Origin: Mycolicibacterium confluentis
GTDB taxonomy: Bacteria; Actinomycetota; Actinomycetes; Mycobacteriales; Mycobacteriaceae
DNA: 64,000 bases
Assembly: GCF_010729895.1 (NCBI RefSeq)
Contig: NZ_AP022612.1
Location: 1,612,001-1,676,000 of the forward strand
Reading direction: 5' to 3'
Part shown: positions 17,906 to 27,262 of the stretch, piece after piece
Numbering within the stretch: the stretch's first letter is position 1
Layout: every line of letters begins with the position of its first letter
The notes under the pieces: generated by a model
Database searches by the model: none
Told to the model about the DNA's origin: nothing
Seen by the model: the letters and a program-made list of their open reading frames with translations, nothing else
Translations under genes and position numbers: made by a program

Positions 17906-19999
17906 TCACTTGGCGCTGAGTTGCAGCTCGTGCAGCGGGGCGTCGTCGGCCGCACGGACCTCCACCCCCAGCAGCGCTCCGCAGCCGGGGCAGGCGTAGC
18001 CGTCGGCCCGCAGACCCGGATGCAGGCGCACCTTGGCGCCCAGGTCGGCGGCCGTCAACTCGCCGCGGCACGCATAGCCCTTCCAGTTCTCCTCAGCCGG
18101 CGCGAGCACCTGACCGCAGTCGCACGCGTACGTGTCGTCGCCGAGCAGCAGGTGGTCGCCCACCCGACGGGCATCGGCTGCGGAGACGGGCGTTGCGTCA
18201 ACAGTCGCGGTCCGGGGCCAACCGCGACGCACGGCGCGCACGGAATCGCGGCGGGCCTCGGTGGCGGCCGCGTCGACGACAGAATCGACGAGCACGACGC
18301 CGTACAGATCCAGCGCCGCCTGTTCCGAGATCCGGGCGGCGCGCACATCGTCGGCCACGGCGTCCGCGGCGGCGTCCAGGGGGTCGCCCCAGCCGCCGCC
18401 ACCGTGGAAGCTCCAGTCGACGACATCGCCTGCGCCCAAGTGGATCTCACCGGGCGATCCGGTGTAGACGGTGTCCGAGCCGTCGGCGCGCGTGATGCTG
18501 ACGTGATGCGTCGATCCCGGCATGCCGCCGTGCAGCCCGGCTGTCGACGGCATCGACATGCTGTGTCCGGCCAGCACACCGTGCAGGCCCCCGGTGTTGT
18601 GCAGTGTGAATGTCGAACTGGTGGAGACGCCGCCGTGGAAGCGGCCCGCGCCCCCGCCGTCGGTGTTGGCGCCGCGGCGCAGCCACAGCAGCGGGAACAC
18701 TGACTCCTCGCCCTCGACGTTGTTGAACTGCCCGGTCAGGATCTCGTGCGGGCCGCGGTAGTCGACGCCGTTGGCCGCGCACGTCGCGCCGCCGCCACCG
18801 GCGAGCACTTCGGTCAGCGCACCGCCGTACGGTTCGCCGTACTGGTTGAGGCCCGCGATGTGGAAGATCATCAGGCCGCCGGTGGTGCCGGCCATCGCCT
18901 CGGAGCGCACCTCGGCGTCGGTGCTGACCAGCTTGGCCAGCGCGTTGCCCGCGGTGTTCTGCACCATCGTGGTGGCACCGACCGTGGCGGCACCGCATGG
19001 CGCGGGATGTTTGGCGTTGACGATCGTGCCCTCGGGCGCGGTCACCTCGATGGCCCGCATGACGCCGCTGTTCCAGGGGATGTCGTGGGCCAGCACGGGC
19101 AGCACCGAGGCGAACACGCCGCCCCGCAGACCCGACAGGGTGCAGTTGAAGAAGCCCGGCAGCTGCGGTGCGGTCTGGCCGTAGTCGAACACCAGCTGCT
19201 CACCGGTCTTGCGCAGTTCAACCTCGATGCGTGACAGGCCGGACTTGTGCCCGTCGTGATCGAAATAGCTTCGGGCCCGGGTGATTCCGTCGGGCAGGGC
19301 GGCCAAGCGGGCGCGCACCTGCGCTTCGGAGCGGTCCAGCATGGTCGACATCACTGACGTCACGACCTCGACGCCGTAACGGCCCACCAGGCGCAGCAGT
19401 CCCTCGCGGGCGTGGGTGTTGGCCGCGATCATGGCCTTGAGGTCCAGGCCCAGGTTGGCGGGCAGGCGCGAGGCCGCGAGGATCAGGTTCCACACGTCGT
19501 GGCGCGTGCGGCCACCCTCGATGATCTTGGTGGGCGGCAGGATCAGGCCCTCCTGGTAGATCTCGCGGGCGTCCGGTGACCAGCTCGACGGCGTCATGCC
19601 GCCGATGTCGAGGACGTGCGCGCAGGTGCCCACCCAGGCGATCCGCACGCCGTCGTAGAAAACCGGTTCCAGCATCGTCACGTCGGGCATGTGCAACGCA
19701 CCCTTGTACGGGTCGTTGGTGATGAACATGTCACCTTCGTTGATGCCGATGGTGTCTTCGCAGTCGGCGATGATGTGGTTCACCACGGTCTCCATCGAAC
19801 CCGAGTGAAAGAGGTTGTGCGGCCCCATCGCAACGACGTCGCCGCCAGCCAGGTACACGCCGGTGTTGCAGTCGTTGGCCTCGGTCACCAATGGGGAACC
19901 GGAGACGTTCTTGAGCACCGCCGACTGCTGGGCGACGATCGCGGTGAGTCGGTTGCGCACGACCTCGTAGGTGACGACGTCAACGTCGATGGTGTTCAT
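17906..19999 (-). CDS. HyuB/acetophenone carboxylase-type subunit with C-terminal zinc domain
   Basis: A 697-residue hydantoinase B/oxoprolinase-family subunit (N-terminal DVVTYEVVRNRLTAIVAQQS; LRGGVFASVLPVLAHDIPWN). HyuB proteins are usually about 520-580 residues. The extra C-terminal ~100 residues contain cysteine pairs (YACDCGQVL, YACPGCGALLG) resembling the zinc subunit of acetone carboxylases. That favours an ATP-dependent ketone or related carboxylase over a plain hydantoinase or 5-oxoprolinase. It works with HyuA, 2 bp upstream. Substrate unknown. Confidence 0.82.
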   Translation of the reverse strand: MNTIDVDVVTYEVVRNRLTAIVAQQSAVLKNVSGSPLVTEANDCNTGVYLAGGDVVAMGPHNLFHSGSMETVVNHIIADCEDTIGINEGDMFITNDPYKGALHMPDVTMLEPVFYDGVRIAWVGTCAHVLDIGGMTPSSWSPDAREIYQEGLILPPTKIIEGGRTRHDVWNLILAASRLPANLGLDLKAMIAANTHAREGLLRLVGRYGVEVVTSVMSTMLDRSEAQVRARLAALPDGITRARSYFDHDGHKSGLSRIEVELRKTGEQLVFDYGQTAPQLPGFFNCTLSGLRGGVFASVLPVLAHDIPWNSGVMRAIEVTAPEGTIVNAKHPAPCGAATVGATTMVQNTAGNALAKLVSTDAEVRSEAMAGTTGGLMIFHIAGLNQYGEPYGGALTEVLAGGGGATCAANGVDYRGPHEILTGQFNNVEGEESVFPLLWLRRGANTDGGGAGRFHGGVSTSSTFTLHNTGGLHGVLAGHSMSMPSTAGLHGGMPGSTHHVSITRADGSDTVYTGSPGEIHLGAGDVVDWSFHGGGGWGDPLDAAADAVADDVRAARISEQAALDLYGVVLVDSVVDAAATEARRDSVRAVRRGWPRTATVDATPVSAADARRVGDHLLLGDDTYACDCGQVLAPAEENWKGYACRGELTAADLGAKVRLHPGLRADGYACPGCGALLGVEVRAADDAPLHELQLSAK

Positions 20000-20001
20000 G
20001 C

Positions 20002-22122
20002 TCAGGCGTCCTTCTCGGTGGTGCGGATGACGGTGTTCTCGAGGTCGTCGATGACTGCTGTCTGGCCGACGCCGACGAAGATCGTGGTGCCGGGGTGTTC
20101 GATGATGGCCGGGCCCTGGACCCGGTCGCCCGGGCGCAGGTCGGGTCCGCGGGCCACGTCGGCCATCACGGTGCCGCGGTCGGGGCCCAGGTAGACCGGT
20201 CGTGAGGTGGGCAGGTGCAGACCGTTGGTGCTCGCGCCGAGCACGCGGGACACCCGCGGCTTGTCGAATTCACCCTTGGCCTGCACGCGCATCGAGACGA
20301 TCTCGACGCCGGCCCCGAGGAACAGCGCTTCGGGTCCGTACAGTTCGACGAACTGCGCCTCGAACGCGTTGAGCAGACGCTGGATGGCCGCGGCGTTCAG
20401 GACGCCGGGTTCAGCCGGGATGGACAGGCTCTTGTTCTGCATGCGGAACCGCATGTCGACGAAGCGCTGCAACACGATTCGGTCGCTGACGGCCCCGGCT
20501 TCCAGCAGTTCCTTGCTGACCTGCGCCTCGAGGTTCTCGAAGTTGCGCGTGATCCGGTCGGCGTCGAACACGTCGGCCGCACCGTGCCAGGTGGCCGAGT
20601 GCATCGGATCCGACAGTTCGGCGGAGACGTGCAGGTCGCTGGTGGCCGCGCCGAACGCCGAGTGCACCGTGGCGGTTGCGGGCACGATGATCGACTGCGC
20701 GCCCAGTTCGGCACCGAACCGGTGGCAGTGCGAACCGCCGGCGCCGCCGTAGGCGAACACCACGAAGTCGCGCGGGTCGTGGCCGTGGCCCACCGTCAGG
20801 GTGTCGAGCAGGTCGGCCATCCGGTGGTCGGCGATCGACTTGATGCCCGCGGCCGCCTCCTCGACCGAGGTGCCCAGGGGCGCAGCGATCTTGTCGTGCA
20901 TGGCGCGGATCGCGCCCTCCTTGTCGAGCGCGAACGTGCCGCCCAGGAAGAAGGCCGGGTCGATGATGCCCAGGACGACGTCGGCGTCGGTGACGGTGGG
21001 TTCGGTGCCGCCGCGGCCGTAGCAGACCGGGCCGGGGTGGGAGCCCGCGCTGGTGGGGCCGACGACAAGCTGGCCCTCGACCACGCGGGCGATCGAACCG
21101 CCGCCCGCACCGATCGCGGTGATCTCGACAGCGGGCTTGAGCACCTGGTAGCCGTTGACCTGCTGGCGCGGGGCGATGACGGGTTCATAGTCGATGACCA
21201 TGCCGACGTCGAACGACGTGCCGCCCATGTCGGTGGTCAGGACGTTGGGGGTGCCGATCCGACGCGCGAGTTGTGCGCTGGCCAGCACACCGCCGGCCGG
21301 GCCCGAGGTCAGGATCGACACCGCGGTCTCGCCGCAGCGCTCGGGGGTGATGACGCCTCCGCCGGAGTCGAGGATGCGCAGGGACCCCTTGAGGCCACGA
21401 TCCCGCAGGGAGCCATTGAGTTTCGTCATATAGCCGCGCACGGTGGGCCCGAGGTAGGCGTTGAGCGCCGTTGTCGCGGTGCGCTCGTATTCGCCCAGCA
21501 CGGGCGCCAATTCGCTCGACACCGTCAGGTAGACCTCAGGCGCCATCTCGCGAATGATCGCCGCGACGCGCTGCTCATGGCAGGACTCGCGGAATGACCA
21601 CAGCAGGCAGACCGCGATGGCCTGCACGCCGTCGTCGAGCAGGGCCTGCACCTGCGTGCGGACCTCGTCCTCATCGAGGGGCGTGATGATGGTGCCGCGG
21701 AAGTCGATGCGTTCGGTGACCTCGCGGATCAGTTCGCGCTCGACGACGGGTTCGGTCTGGCGGCGCTGTGAATCGTGCATGATCTCGTGCAGTTCCCGCC
21801 CGGTCCAGTGCCCGGTCGCGCGCTGCATCAGGATCGAATCGCGGAAGCCCTTGGTGGTGATGATGCCGGTCGTCACACCCTTGCGTTCGATCAGCGCGTT
21901 GGTGGCGACGGTGGTGCCCAGGCCGAAATACTCCACGTCGGGCAGAATTTCGCCGGGCTGCAGGCCCAGTTCCTGTTCGGCGAGCGCGAGCGCGTTGTTG
22001 ACGCCCTCGGACGGGTCGTGCAGCGTGGTGGGGGTCTTGAGAAGTCGGGCGGTGCCCTCGTCGTCGAGCAGCACGGCGTCCGTGAACGTCCCGCCGATGT
22101 CGATGCCTACGAAATACGCCAT
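20002..22122 (-). CDS. HyuA/acetone carboxylase beta-type ATP-binding subunit
   Basis: A 706-residue subunit starting MAYFVGIDIGGTFTDAVLLD, the phosphate-binding motif of the hydantoinase A/oxoprolinase family (actin-like ATPase). DMGGTSFDVGMV further in is the second nucleotide-binding motif. It activates the substrate with ATP for ring opening or carboxylation, together with the HyuB subunit. It lies downstream of a drug/metabolite exporter gene with a 31-bp gap and upstream of hyuB; the four genes form one unit. Confidence 0.88.
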   Translation of the reverse strand: MAYFVGIDIGGTFTDAVLLDDEGTARLLKTPTTLHDPSEGVNNALALAEQELGLQPGEILPDVEYFGLGTTVATNALIERKGVTTGIITTKGFRDSILMQRATGHWTGRELHEIMHDSQRRQTEPVVERELIREVTERIDFRGTIITPLDEDEVRTQVQALLDDGVQAIAVCLLWSFRESCHEQRVAAIIREMAPEVYLTVSSELAPVLGEYERTATTALNAYLGPTVRGYMTKLNGSLRDRGLKGSLRILDSGGGVITPERCGETAVSILTSGPAGGVLASAQLARRIGTPNVLTTDMGGTSFDVGMVIDYEPVIAPRQQVNGYQVLKPAVEITAIGAGGGSIARVVEGQLVVGPTSAGSHPGPVCYGRGGTEPTVTDADVVLGIIDPAFFLGGTFALDKEGAIRAMHDKIAAPLGTSVEEAAAGIKSIADHRMADLLDTLTVGHGHDPRDFVVFAYGGAGGSHCHRFGAELGAQSIIVPATATVHSAFGAATSDLHVSAELSDPMHSATWHGAADVFDADRITRNFENLEAQVSKELLEAGAVSDRIVLQRFVDMRFRMQNKSLSIPAEPGVLNAAAIQRLLNAFEAQFVELYGPEALFLGAGVEIVSMRVQAKGEFDKPRVSRVLGASTNGLHLPTSRPVYLGPDRGTVMADVARGPDLRPGDRVQGPAIIEHPGTTIFVGVGQTAVIDDLENTVIRTTEKDA

Positions 22123-22153
22123 CTGGATGCCTCTTTCTGAAGTGGCGGTGGAG

Positions 22154-23383
22154 TCAGCGGGTGGAGGTGAGTTCTGCTGAGGCAGAAGAGGTGTCGGTGT
22201 CGCGGTGGCGGGTCAGGGTGAGCAGGACGGTGGCGGCCAGTGCGGCGGCGGTGAACATCACGATGCTCATGGGCAGGGCGCTGGCGTCGCCGGCCAGGCC
22301 GACCAGGGGAGTGGTGGCCGCGCCGAAGGTGTACTGCAGGAAGCCGAGCACGGCCGATCCGGTCCCGGCGGCCTCGCGCACCTGCTCGATGGCGAGCGTC
22401 GTCGCGTTGGCGAAGGTGAAGCCGACGGTGGCCATGAAGCCGGCCATGAGCGCGATCGTCAGCCACGGGATGACATGTCCCACAGTGACATTGAGCAGTT
22501 GTAGCGCGGTGACCACCACCATGGTGCTCACGCCGCCGATCAGCAGCTTGCGCGGTGCGACGGACTTGACCAGCCGGGCCGAGAGCGTCCCGGAGGCCGC
22601 GATCGCCAGTGCGCATGCCCCGAAGGTCAACGAGTACCCCCGCGGGGTGAAGCCCAGGATGTTCTGCAGGATGAAGGGTGAGGCCGAGATGTAGGCGAAC
22701 ATCGCCGAGGCCGCCAGGCCCAGAGTCAGCGTGTAGCCGACGTAGCGGCGGTTGCCCAGCACGTCACGCATGCCGCCGGCCAGGGAACGCAGACCGCCGG
22801 GACGACGGTGCTCAGCGGGCAGCGACTCGTCGACGACGAACACGGCCCCCACCAGCATCAGCAGGTTCATCCCGGCGAGCGCGGCGAACACCGCCCGCCA
22901 CCCCCAGCCCGCGACGACGACACCGCCCAGGATGGGTGCGGTGATCGGGGCGAGCACACCGATGACCATCATGACCGCGAACAGCCTGGCCGCCGCTGAT
23001 CCCTTGGCCCGGTCCGCGATGATCGCGCGGGCGATGACCACGCCGGCCGCGCCCGTGAAACCCTGCACGAAGCGCAGGCCGATCAGGGCCTGGATCGACG
23101 GCGCGAGGATGCACAGCAGGCTCGCGATCAGACAGGTGACGGTGCCGATGAGCAGCGGCCTGCGGCGGCCGAACTGGTCCGACAGCGGGCCGATCACCAG
23201 TTGGCCAACGGCCAGGCCGACCAGGAACGCCGTCAACGTCAGCTGGATCATCGGGGCCGTGGTGTGGAATTCGGCCGCCATGTCGGGGAAGGCCGACAGG
23301 TACATGTCGATCGAGAAGGGGGTCACCGCCGTGAGAAGGGCGAGGACGGCGATGAGCATCGCCGAGGGAGCTTGGGGGGTCAT
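22154..23383 (-). CDS. Bcr/CflA-type MFS efflux transporter
   Basis: A 409-residue, 12-helix major facilitator. TPFSIDMYLSAFPDMA in helix 1 and GPLSDQFGRRRPLLIGT between helices 2 and 3 are the DHA1 Bcr/CflA signatures. Such proteins export drugs, sulfonamides or small peptides and amino acids. It is first in the operon with hyuA, hyuB and ltaE, and divergent from a MarR gene with a nested palindrome between, so it is probably induced by an effector of that MarR. Confidence 0.88.
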   Translation of the reverse strand: MTPQAPSAMLIAVLALLTAVTPFSIDMYLSAFPDMAAEFHTTAPMIQLTLTAFLVGLAVGQLVIGPLSDQFGRRRPLLIGTVTCLIASLLCILAPSIQALIGLRFVQGFTGAAGVVIARAIIADRAKGSAAARLFAVMMVIGVLAPITAPILGGVVVAGWGWRAVFAALAGMNLLMLVGAVFVVDESLPAEHRRPGGLRSLAGGMRDVLGNRRYVGYTLTLGLAASAMFAYISASPFILQNILGFTPRGYSLTFGACALAIAASGTLSARLVKSVAPRKLLIGGVSTMVVVTALQLLNVTVGHVIPWLTIALMAGFMATVGFTFANATTLAIEQVREAAGTGSAVLGFLQYTFGAATTPLVGLAGDASALPMSIVMFTAAALAATVLLTLTRHRDTDTSSASAELTSTR

Positions 23384-23406
23384 CAGATCCTTGCGTCAAT
23401 CCGAAG

Positions 23407-23440
23407 TATGTATAACAATATAGGTATTGTGAAATACATA
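23407..23440. promoter_or_regulatory. Nested palindromic MarR operator
   Basis: Outer arms TATGTAT (23407-23413) and ATACATA (23434-23440) surround inner arms ACAATA and TATTGT separated by TAGG. The AT-rich, doubly symmetric site lies in the 84-bp divergent gap between the MFS gene and marR. It fits one or two MarR dimers controlling both directions. Function is inferred from placement and symmetry. Confidence 0.75.
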
Positions 23441-23467
23441 TGTCAAGATCGTGGATATGCTGGCGTG

Positions 23468-23920
23468 ATGGACGTCACCGCGAGTGAAACCCGGGAGCTG
23501 GCCCTGGCGTTGCACGACTTGTCATGGCGCATCACCCGCGTCGGTCCGGGTCAGGTCGGCCTGGAGCCGCTGCCGGCCTCGGAGATCGCGGTGCTGCGCG
23601 CGGTGCTCGACGAGCCGGGCCGTGGCGTATCCGACGTCGCGGCCTCGGTCGGCATGCAGCCCAGCAACGTCAGTGCCGCGCTGCGCTCGCTGGTGGCCCG
23701 CGGGCTGGTGGAGAAGCGGCCCGATCCGCACGACAGGCGCGTCGCGCTGCTGCACCCCACGGCCACCTCGCGGGGCAATCGCGCGGCCATCGAATCCGAG
23801 CTCACCGCCTCGCTGTCCGAGGCGTTGGCCGCACTGTCCGATGACGACGTCAGTGCGCTGCTGCGTGCCGTCCCGGCGATGCGCCAGCTGAACGCCGCCG
23901 TGGTGGAGCGGGTGCGTTAG
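23468..23920 (+). CDS. MarR-family regulator
   Basis: A 150-residue regulator starting at ATG 23468. The helix-turn-helix is GVSDVAASVGMQPSNVSAAL, then the wing EKRPDPHDRRVALLH. It is divergent from the MFS-hyuAB-ltaE operon and is the obvious regulator of that operon and itself. Its 3' end overlaps the convergent TetR gene by 4 bp. Confidence 0.88.
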   Translation: MDVTASETRELALALHDLSWRITRVGPGQVGLEPLPASEIAVLRAVLDEPGRGVSDVAASVGMQPSNVSAALRSLVARGLVEKRPDPHDRRVALLHPTATSRGNRAAIESELTASLSEALAALSDDDVSALLRAVPAMRQLNAAVVERVR

Positions 23921-24525
23921 GCTGACGGCAGTGTGGCCCCAGTGGCCAGTTCTGCGTAGGACCGCATCAGCCGAAGCGCGGTCTTTCGGTCCAGTGCGGG
24001 ATCGCGCGCCACGATGCGGTAGCCGAAGTAGTCCTCCATCGACATCAGCGTCATGGCCACGTCGCGGGCGGGGGAGTGGAGTGTGAACGCGCCGGAATCG
24101 GCGCCGCCGGTCAGAATCTGGGCGTAGAGATCGACCTGGCGGTGATAGATGTGCTGCACGTCGGGGCGGTTGTCGAGTTCGAAGCCCGCGGCCAGCACCG
24201 CGCGCCAGATGGCCCGCCACTCGGCATCCTCGGGACCGGCCGGCAGGCCCGTCGCGATCGTCAACGCCAACTGGGCACGGGCGTCGTCGAGGCGCTCGAC
24301 GGCCTCGAGCCGGTCATCGTAGAACCGGGTGTCGGAGCGCTGCGCGAGCTCGGAGAGCAGCTGGTCCATGTCCTTGAAGTAGTAGCGCACGGCGTTGGCG
24401 GTCAGCCCCAGCTCGTCGGCGACATCGGCCAGGCGTAGCTCGGCCACATCGTGGGTTTCGATCAAAGTGATTGCCGCATCGAGGATCTCGGTGCGTCGCT
24501 GCGCTCTGCGAACGGGCCGCGCCAT
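23917..24525 (-). CDS. TetR-family regulator
   Basis: A 202-residue TetR protein. Residues 10-55 carry the DNA-binding domain (RRTEILDAAITLIETHDVAE; LADVADELGLTANAVRYYFK). The start MARPVRRAQ at 24525 is preferred; an in-frame start at 24537 adds four residues. It is divergent from the S58 peptidase/permease pair 105 bp away and probably represses it. Ligand unknown. Confidence 0.88.
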   Translation of the reverse strand: MARPVRRAQRRTEILDAAITLIETHDVAELRLADVADELGLTANAVRYYFKDMDQLLSELAQRSDTRFYDDRLEAVERLDDARAQLALTIATGLPAGPEDAEWRAIWRAVLAAGFELDNRPDVQHIYHRQVDLYAQILTGGADSGAFTLHSPARDVAMTLMSMEDYFGYRIVARDPALDRKTALRLMRSYAELATGATLPSA

Positions 24526-24629
24526 CGGGTGTCGCACCTCCTCGCCGTCGGAGTTGAACTGTGCCGAGGGTACTGGATTTCACTCTTCCTCTTGCGCACC
24601 GGGCCGATCGGGTTCATTATTTGCCAACT

Positions 24630-25760
24630 ATGAAAAAAACTCCAGACCTGGAGGGGCAGGTGCGAGCGAGGGACCTGGGCGTCGTCATCGGGGAACACCC
24701 CACCGGCGCGCACAACGCCATCACCGACGTGCCCGGTGTCCGGGTCGGCCACACGACGCTGCATCAGAACGGCCCGCCCGTCGTGCACACCGGCGTGACG
24801 GTCGTCGTCCCGCATGACGACATCTGGGCCGAACCGGTGTTCGCCGGTGCGCACCGCCTCAACGGCAGCGGTGAGATGACGGGCCTGGAGTGGATCCGCG
24901 AGTCCGGTGAGCTCACCTCCGCGATCGGCATCACCAACACCCACAGCGTCGGGGTGGTGCGCGACGCTCTGGTGGCCGAGCAGGTCGCCGCGCGCGGCGA
25001 CGGCCTGTACTGGTCGCTGCCCGTCGTGGGGGAGACCTATGACGGAGTGCTCAACGACATCAACGGCTTTCACGTCAGGCCCGAGCACGCGACGGCGGCG
25101 CTGGCCGCGGCGTCGTCCGGGCCCGTCGAAGAGGGCAGCGTCGGCGGCGGCAGTGGGATGATCTGCCACGGCTTCAAGGGCGGCATCGGCACGTCGTCGC
25201 GCGTCACCGAGACCGCGGCCGGCACCTACACGGTGGGGGTGCTGGTGCAGGCGAATCACGGTCGGCGCGAACGCCTTGCGGTCAACGGCGTGCCCGTCGG
25301 CCAGCGCATCGGCGCCGACGCCGTACCACTGCCCGAGGCTCCGGCCCGGTATGAACCGGGATCCGGGTCGATCATCGTCATCGTCGCGACCGACGCACCC
25401 CTGCTGCCGCACCAGTGCGCGAGGTTGGCCCAGCGCGCCGCGCTGGGCGTGGCCCGTGTGGGCGGCACCGGCGAGCAGTACAGCGGAGACCTCATGCTGG
25501 CCTTCTCCACCGGCAATCGCGGCATCCCGCCGTACTCCTGGGACGAGGACGCCGCGACTGTGCGTCCCGAGATCGACGTGCGTATGACCGCGCCCCAGCT
25601 CATGACGCGCCTGTTCGATCTGACCATCGAGGCCACCGAAGAGGCGATCCTCAACGCACTCGTCGCGGCCACCACGGTGACCGGACCGACCGGCATCACC
25701 GCCCACGCGCTCGACCATGACCTGCTCCGCCAAGCCCTCACCCACCAGGAGAACCGATGA
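24630..25760 (+). CDS. P1/S58-family aminopeptidase (DmpA-like)
   Basis: A 376-residue protein of the DmpA/P1 family. The conserved self-processing region is present (EGSVGGGSGMICHGFKGG, then IGTSSR), where relatives cleave themselves into alpha and beta chains to free a nucleophile. Other hallmarks are ITDVPGVRVGH near residue 40 and GVLVQANHG. Relatives remove N-terminal D-amino acids or beta-amino acids from peptides. It overlaps the permease gene by 4 bp, suggesting peptide degradation coupled to amino-acid transport. Exact specificity is not visible. Confidence 0.86.
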   Translation: MKKTPDLEGQVRARDLGVVIGEHPTGAHNAITDVPGVRVGHTTLHQNGPPVVHTGVTVVVPHDDIWAEPVFAGAHRLNGSGEMTGLEWIRESGELTSAIGITNTHSVGVVRDALVAEQVAARGDGLYWSLPVVGETYDGVLNDINGFHVRPEHATAALAAASSGPVEEGSVGGGSGMICHGFKGGIGTSSRVTETAAGTYTVGVLVQANHGRRERLAVNGVPVGQRIGADAVPLPEAPARYEPGSGSIIVIVATDAPLLPHQCARLAQRAALGVARVGGTGEQYSGDLMLAFSTGNRGIPPYSWDEDAATVRPEIDVRMTAPQLMTRLFDLTIEATEEAILNALVAATTVTGPTGITAHALDHDLLRQALTHQENR

Positions 25761-27178
25761 CCACCCCGGACACAGAGCCTCGACTGCACGGACGGCTCGG
25801 CGCCGTCGCGATCGTGTTCATGGTGGTGGCTGCCGCCGCGCCGCTGACCGTGATCGGCGGAAACATGCCGCTGGCCATGGGATTGGGCAACGGCGCGGGC
25901 GCCCCCGTGGGCTTCGTGATCGCCGCCCTGGTGCTGCTGCTGTTCAGCATCGGGTTCGTGACCATGACTCCGCACGTTCCCGAGGCGGGGGCGTTCTTCT
26001 CGTATGTGACCGTCGGGCTCGGGGAACGGGTGGGCCGGGGCGTGGCCGTCGTCGCGCTGATCGCCTACACCGCAATCCAAGTCGGCATCTACGGATACAT
26101 CGGCTGGGCCATCGACGACACCGTGCGGTTCTACGGCGGTCCGCAATTGCCCTGGCCGCTCTACTCTTTCGCGGTGCTGGCCATCGTCGCGTTCCTCGGC
26201 TACCGGCACATCGAGTTGTCGGCCAAGGTGCTGGGCGTGGCGTTGGCGCTGGAGATCGGCATCGTCGTGCTGCTCGACCTGGTGATCTTCACCGACCCCG
26301 GACCCGCTGGGGTGACGTTGGATTCGTTCACTCCCGCGGTGTTCACCAACGGCACCCTCGGCATCGCGGTGCTGTTCGCGCTCACCGGTTTCATCGGCTT
26401 CGAGGCCACCGCGGTGTTCCGCGACGAGGCCCGTGATCCCGAGCGCACCATCCCGCGCGCGACCTACGCCGCGGTGCTCATCATCGGCGGCTTCTACGCG
26501 CTGACCGCCTGGGCGTTCGTGGTGGCGATCGGCCCCGACCAGGTGGCCGCCGTCGCGCAGCAGACCCTCGACGGTGAGGGCAACATGCTGCTGGACACCA
26601 CGGCGGACACCCTCGGACGAGTGGGCCGCGACGTGGTCAACGTGCTGCTGCTGACGTCGCTGTTCGCCTGCGTGCTGTCGTTCCACAACGTGATCGCGCG
26701 GTACCAGTTCGTGCTGGCGGGCAAGGGCCTTCTGCCCGCGCGCCTGGGCACGGTCCATTCGCGGCACAAGTCGCCGGCGTTCTCGTCGGTGGTGCAGACC
26801 GTGACGGCGTTCGTGATCGTGGCGGTGTTCGCGGTGCTCCAGATCGACCCGCTGGTGGGCGTTTTCGGCTCGATGGCCGGGGTGGCGACGGTCGGGATGG
26901 TGTTGCTGATGCTGACCACGTCGGTCGCAGTGCTGGTCTTCTTCGTGCGCAACCCGGATGCGGATCGACGGCTGTGGCAGACGCGGTTGGCGCCGACGCT
27001 GGCCTGCCTGGGGCTGCTCGGGAGCCTGTGGCTGGTGCTGTCGAACTTCACCCTGGTGACCGGCGGGTCGCTGACCGTCAGCACTGTGCTGGCCGCGGTG
27101 CCGTTCGTCGGCCTGCTGTTGGGGGCGCTGGCGTGGAAGCAGCGGTCCGGGGTGGCCGAGGGTTCGGAGGTCTCCTGA
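25757..27178 (+). CDS. APC-family amino acid permease
   Basis: A 473-residue, roughly 12-helix APC-superfamily transporter. GAVAIVFMVVAAAAPLTVIG in helix 1 and the loop FIGFEATAVFRDEARDPERT are family signatures. The ATG overlaps the end of the S58 peptidase gene, so the pair is co-translated. It probably imports or exchanges the amino acid or amide handled by the peptidase. Confidence 0.88.
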   Translation: MTTPDTEPRLHGRLGAVAIVFMVVAAAAPLTVIGGNMPLAMGLGNGAGAPVGFVIAALVLLLFSIGFVTMTPHVPEAGAFFSYVTVGLGERVGRGVAVVALIAYTAIQVGIYGYIGWAIDDTVRFYGGPQLPWPLYSFAVLAIVAFLGYRHIELSAKVLGVALALEIGIVVLLDLVIFTDPGPAGVTLDSFTPAVFTNGTLGIAVLFALTGFIGFEATAVFRDEARDPERTIPRATYAAVLIIGGFYALTAWAFVVAIGPDQVAAVAQQTLDGEGNMLLDTTADTLGRVGRDVVNVLLLTSLFACVLSFHNVIARYQFVLAGKGLLPARLGTVHSRHKSPAFSSVVQTVTAFVIVAVFAVLQIDPLVGVFGSMAGVATVGMVLLMLTTSVAVLVFFVRNPDADRRLWQTRLAPTLACLGLLGSLWLVLSNFTLVTGGSLTVSTVLAAVPFVGLLLGALAWKQRSGVAEGSEVS

Positions 27179-27196
27179 GTACCTCTCCTCTGGGGC

Positions 27197-27218
27197 GCGT
27201 CATCACATGATGACGCGT
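27197..27218. repeat. GTCATCA/TGATGAC palindrome, dispersed copy
   Basis: CGCGTCATCA (27197-27206), CA, TGATGACGCG (27209-27218): perfect 10-bp arms. The same GTCATCA-NN-TGATGAC core with a similar CTCT-CTGGGG-type left flank recurs in each unit of the 106-bp tandem array at 45.3-45.6 kb. Here it lies between the permease stop and the GAF gene, so it could terminate one or regulate the other. Confidence 0.75.
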
Positions 27219-27262
27219 GACGGAATTGCACACCAGCCGCTTCCTGCCCCAGAATTCCCGCC

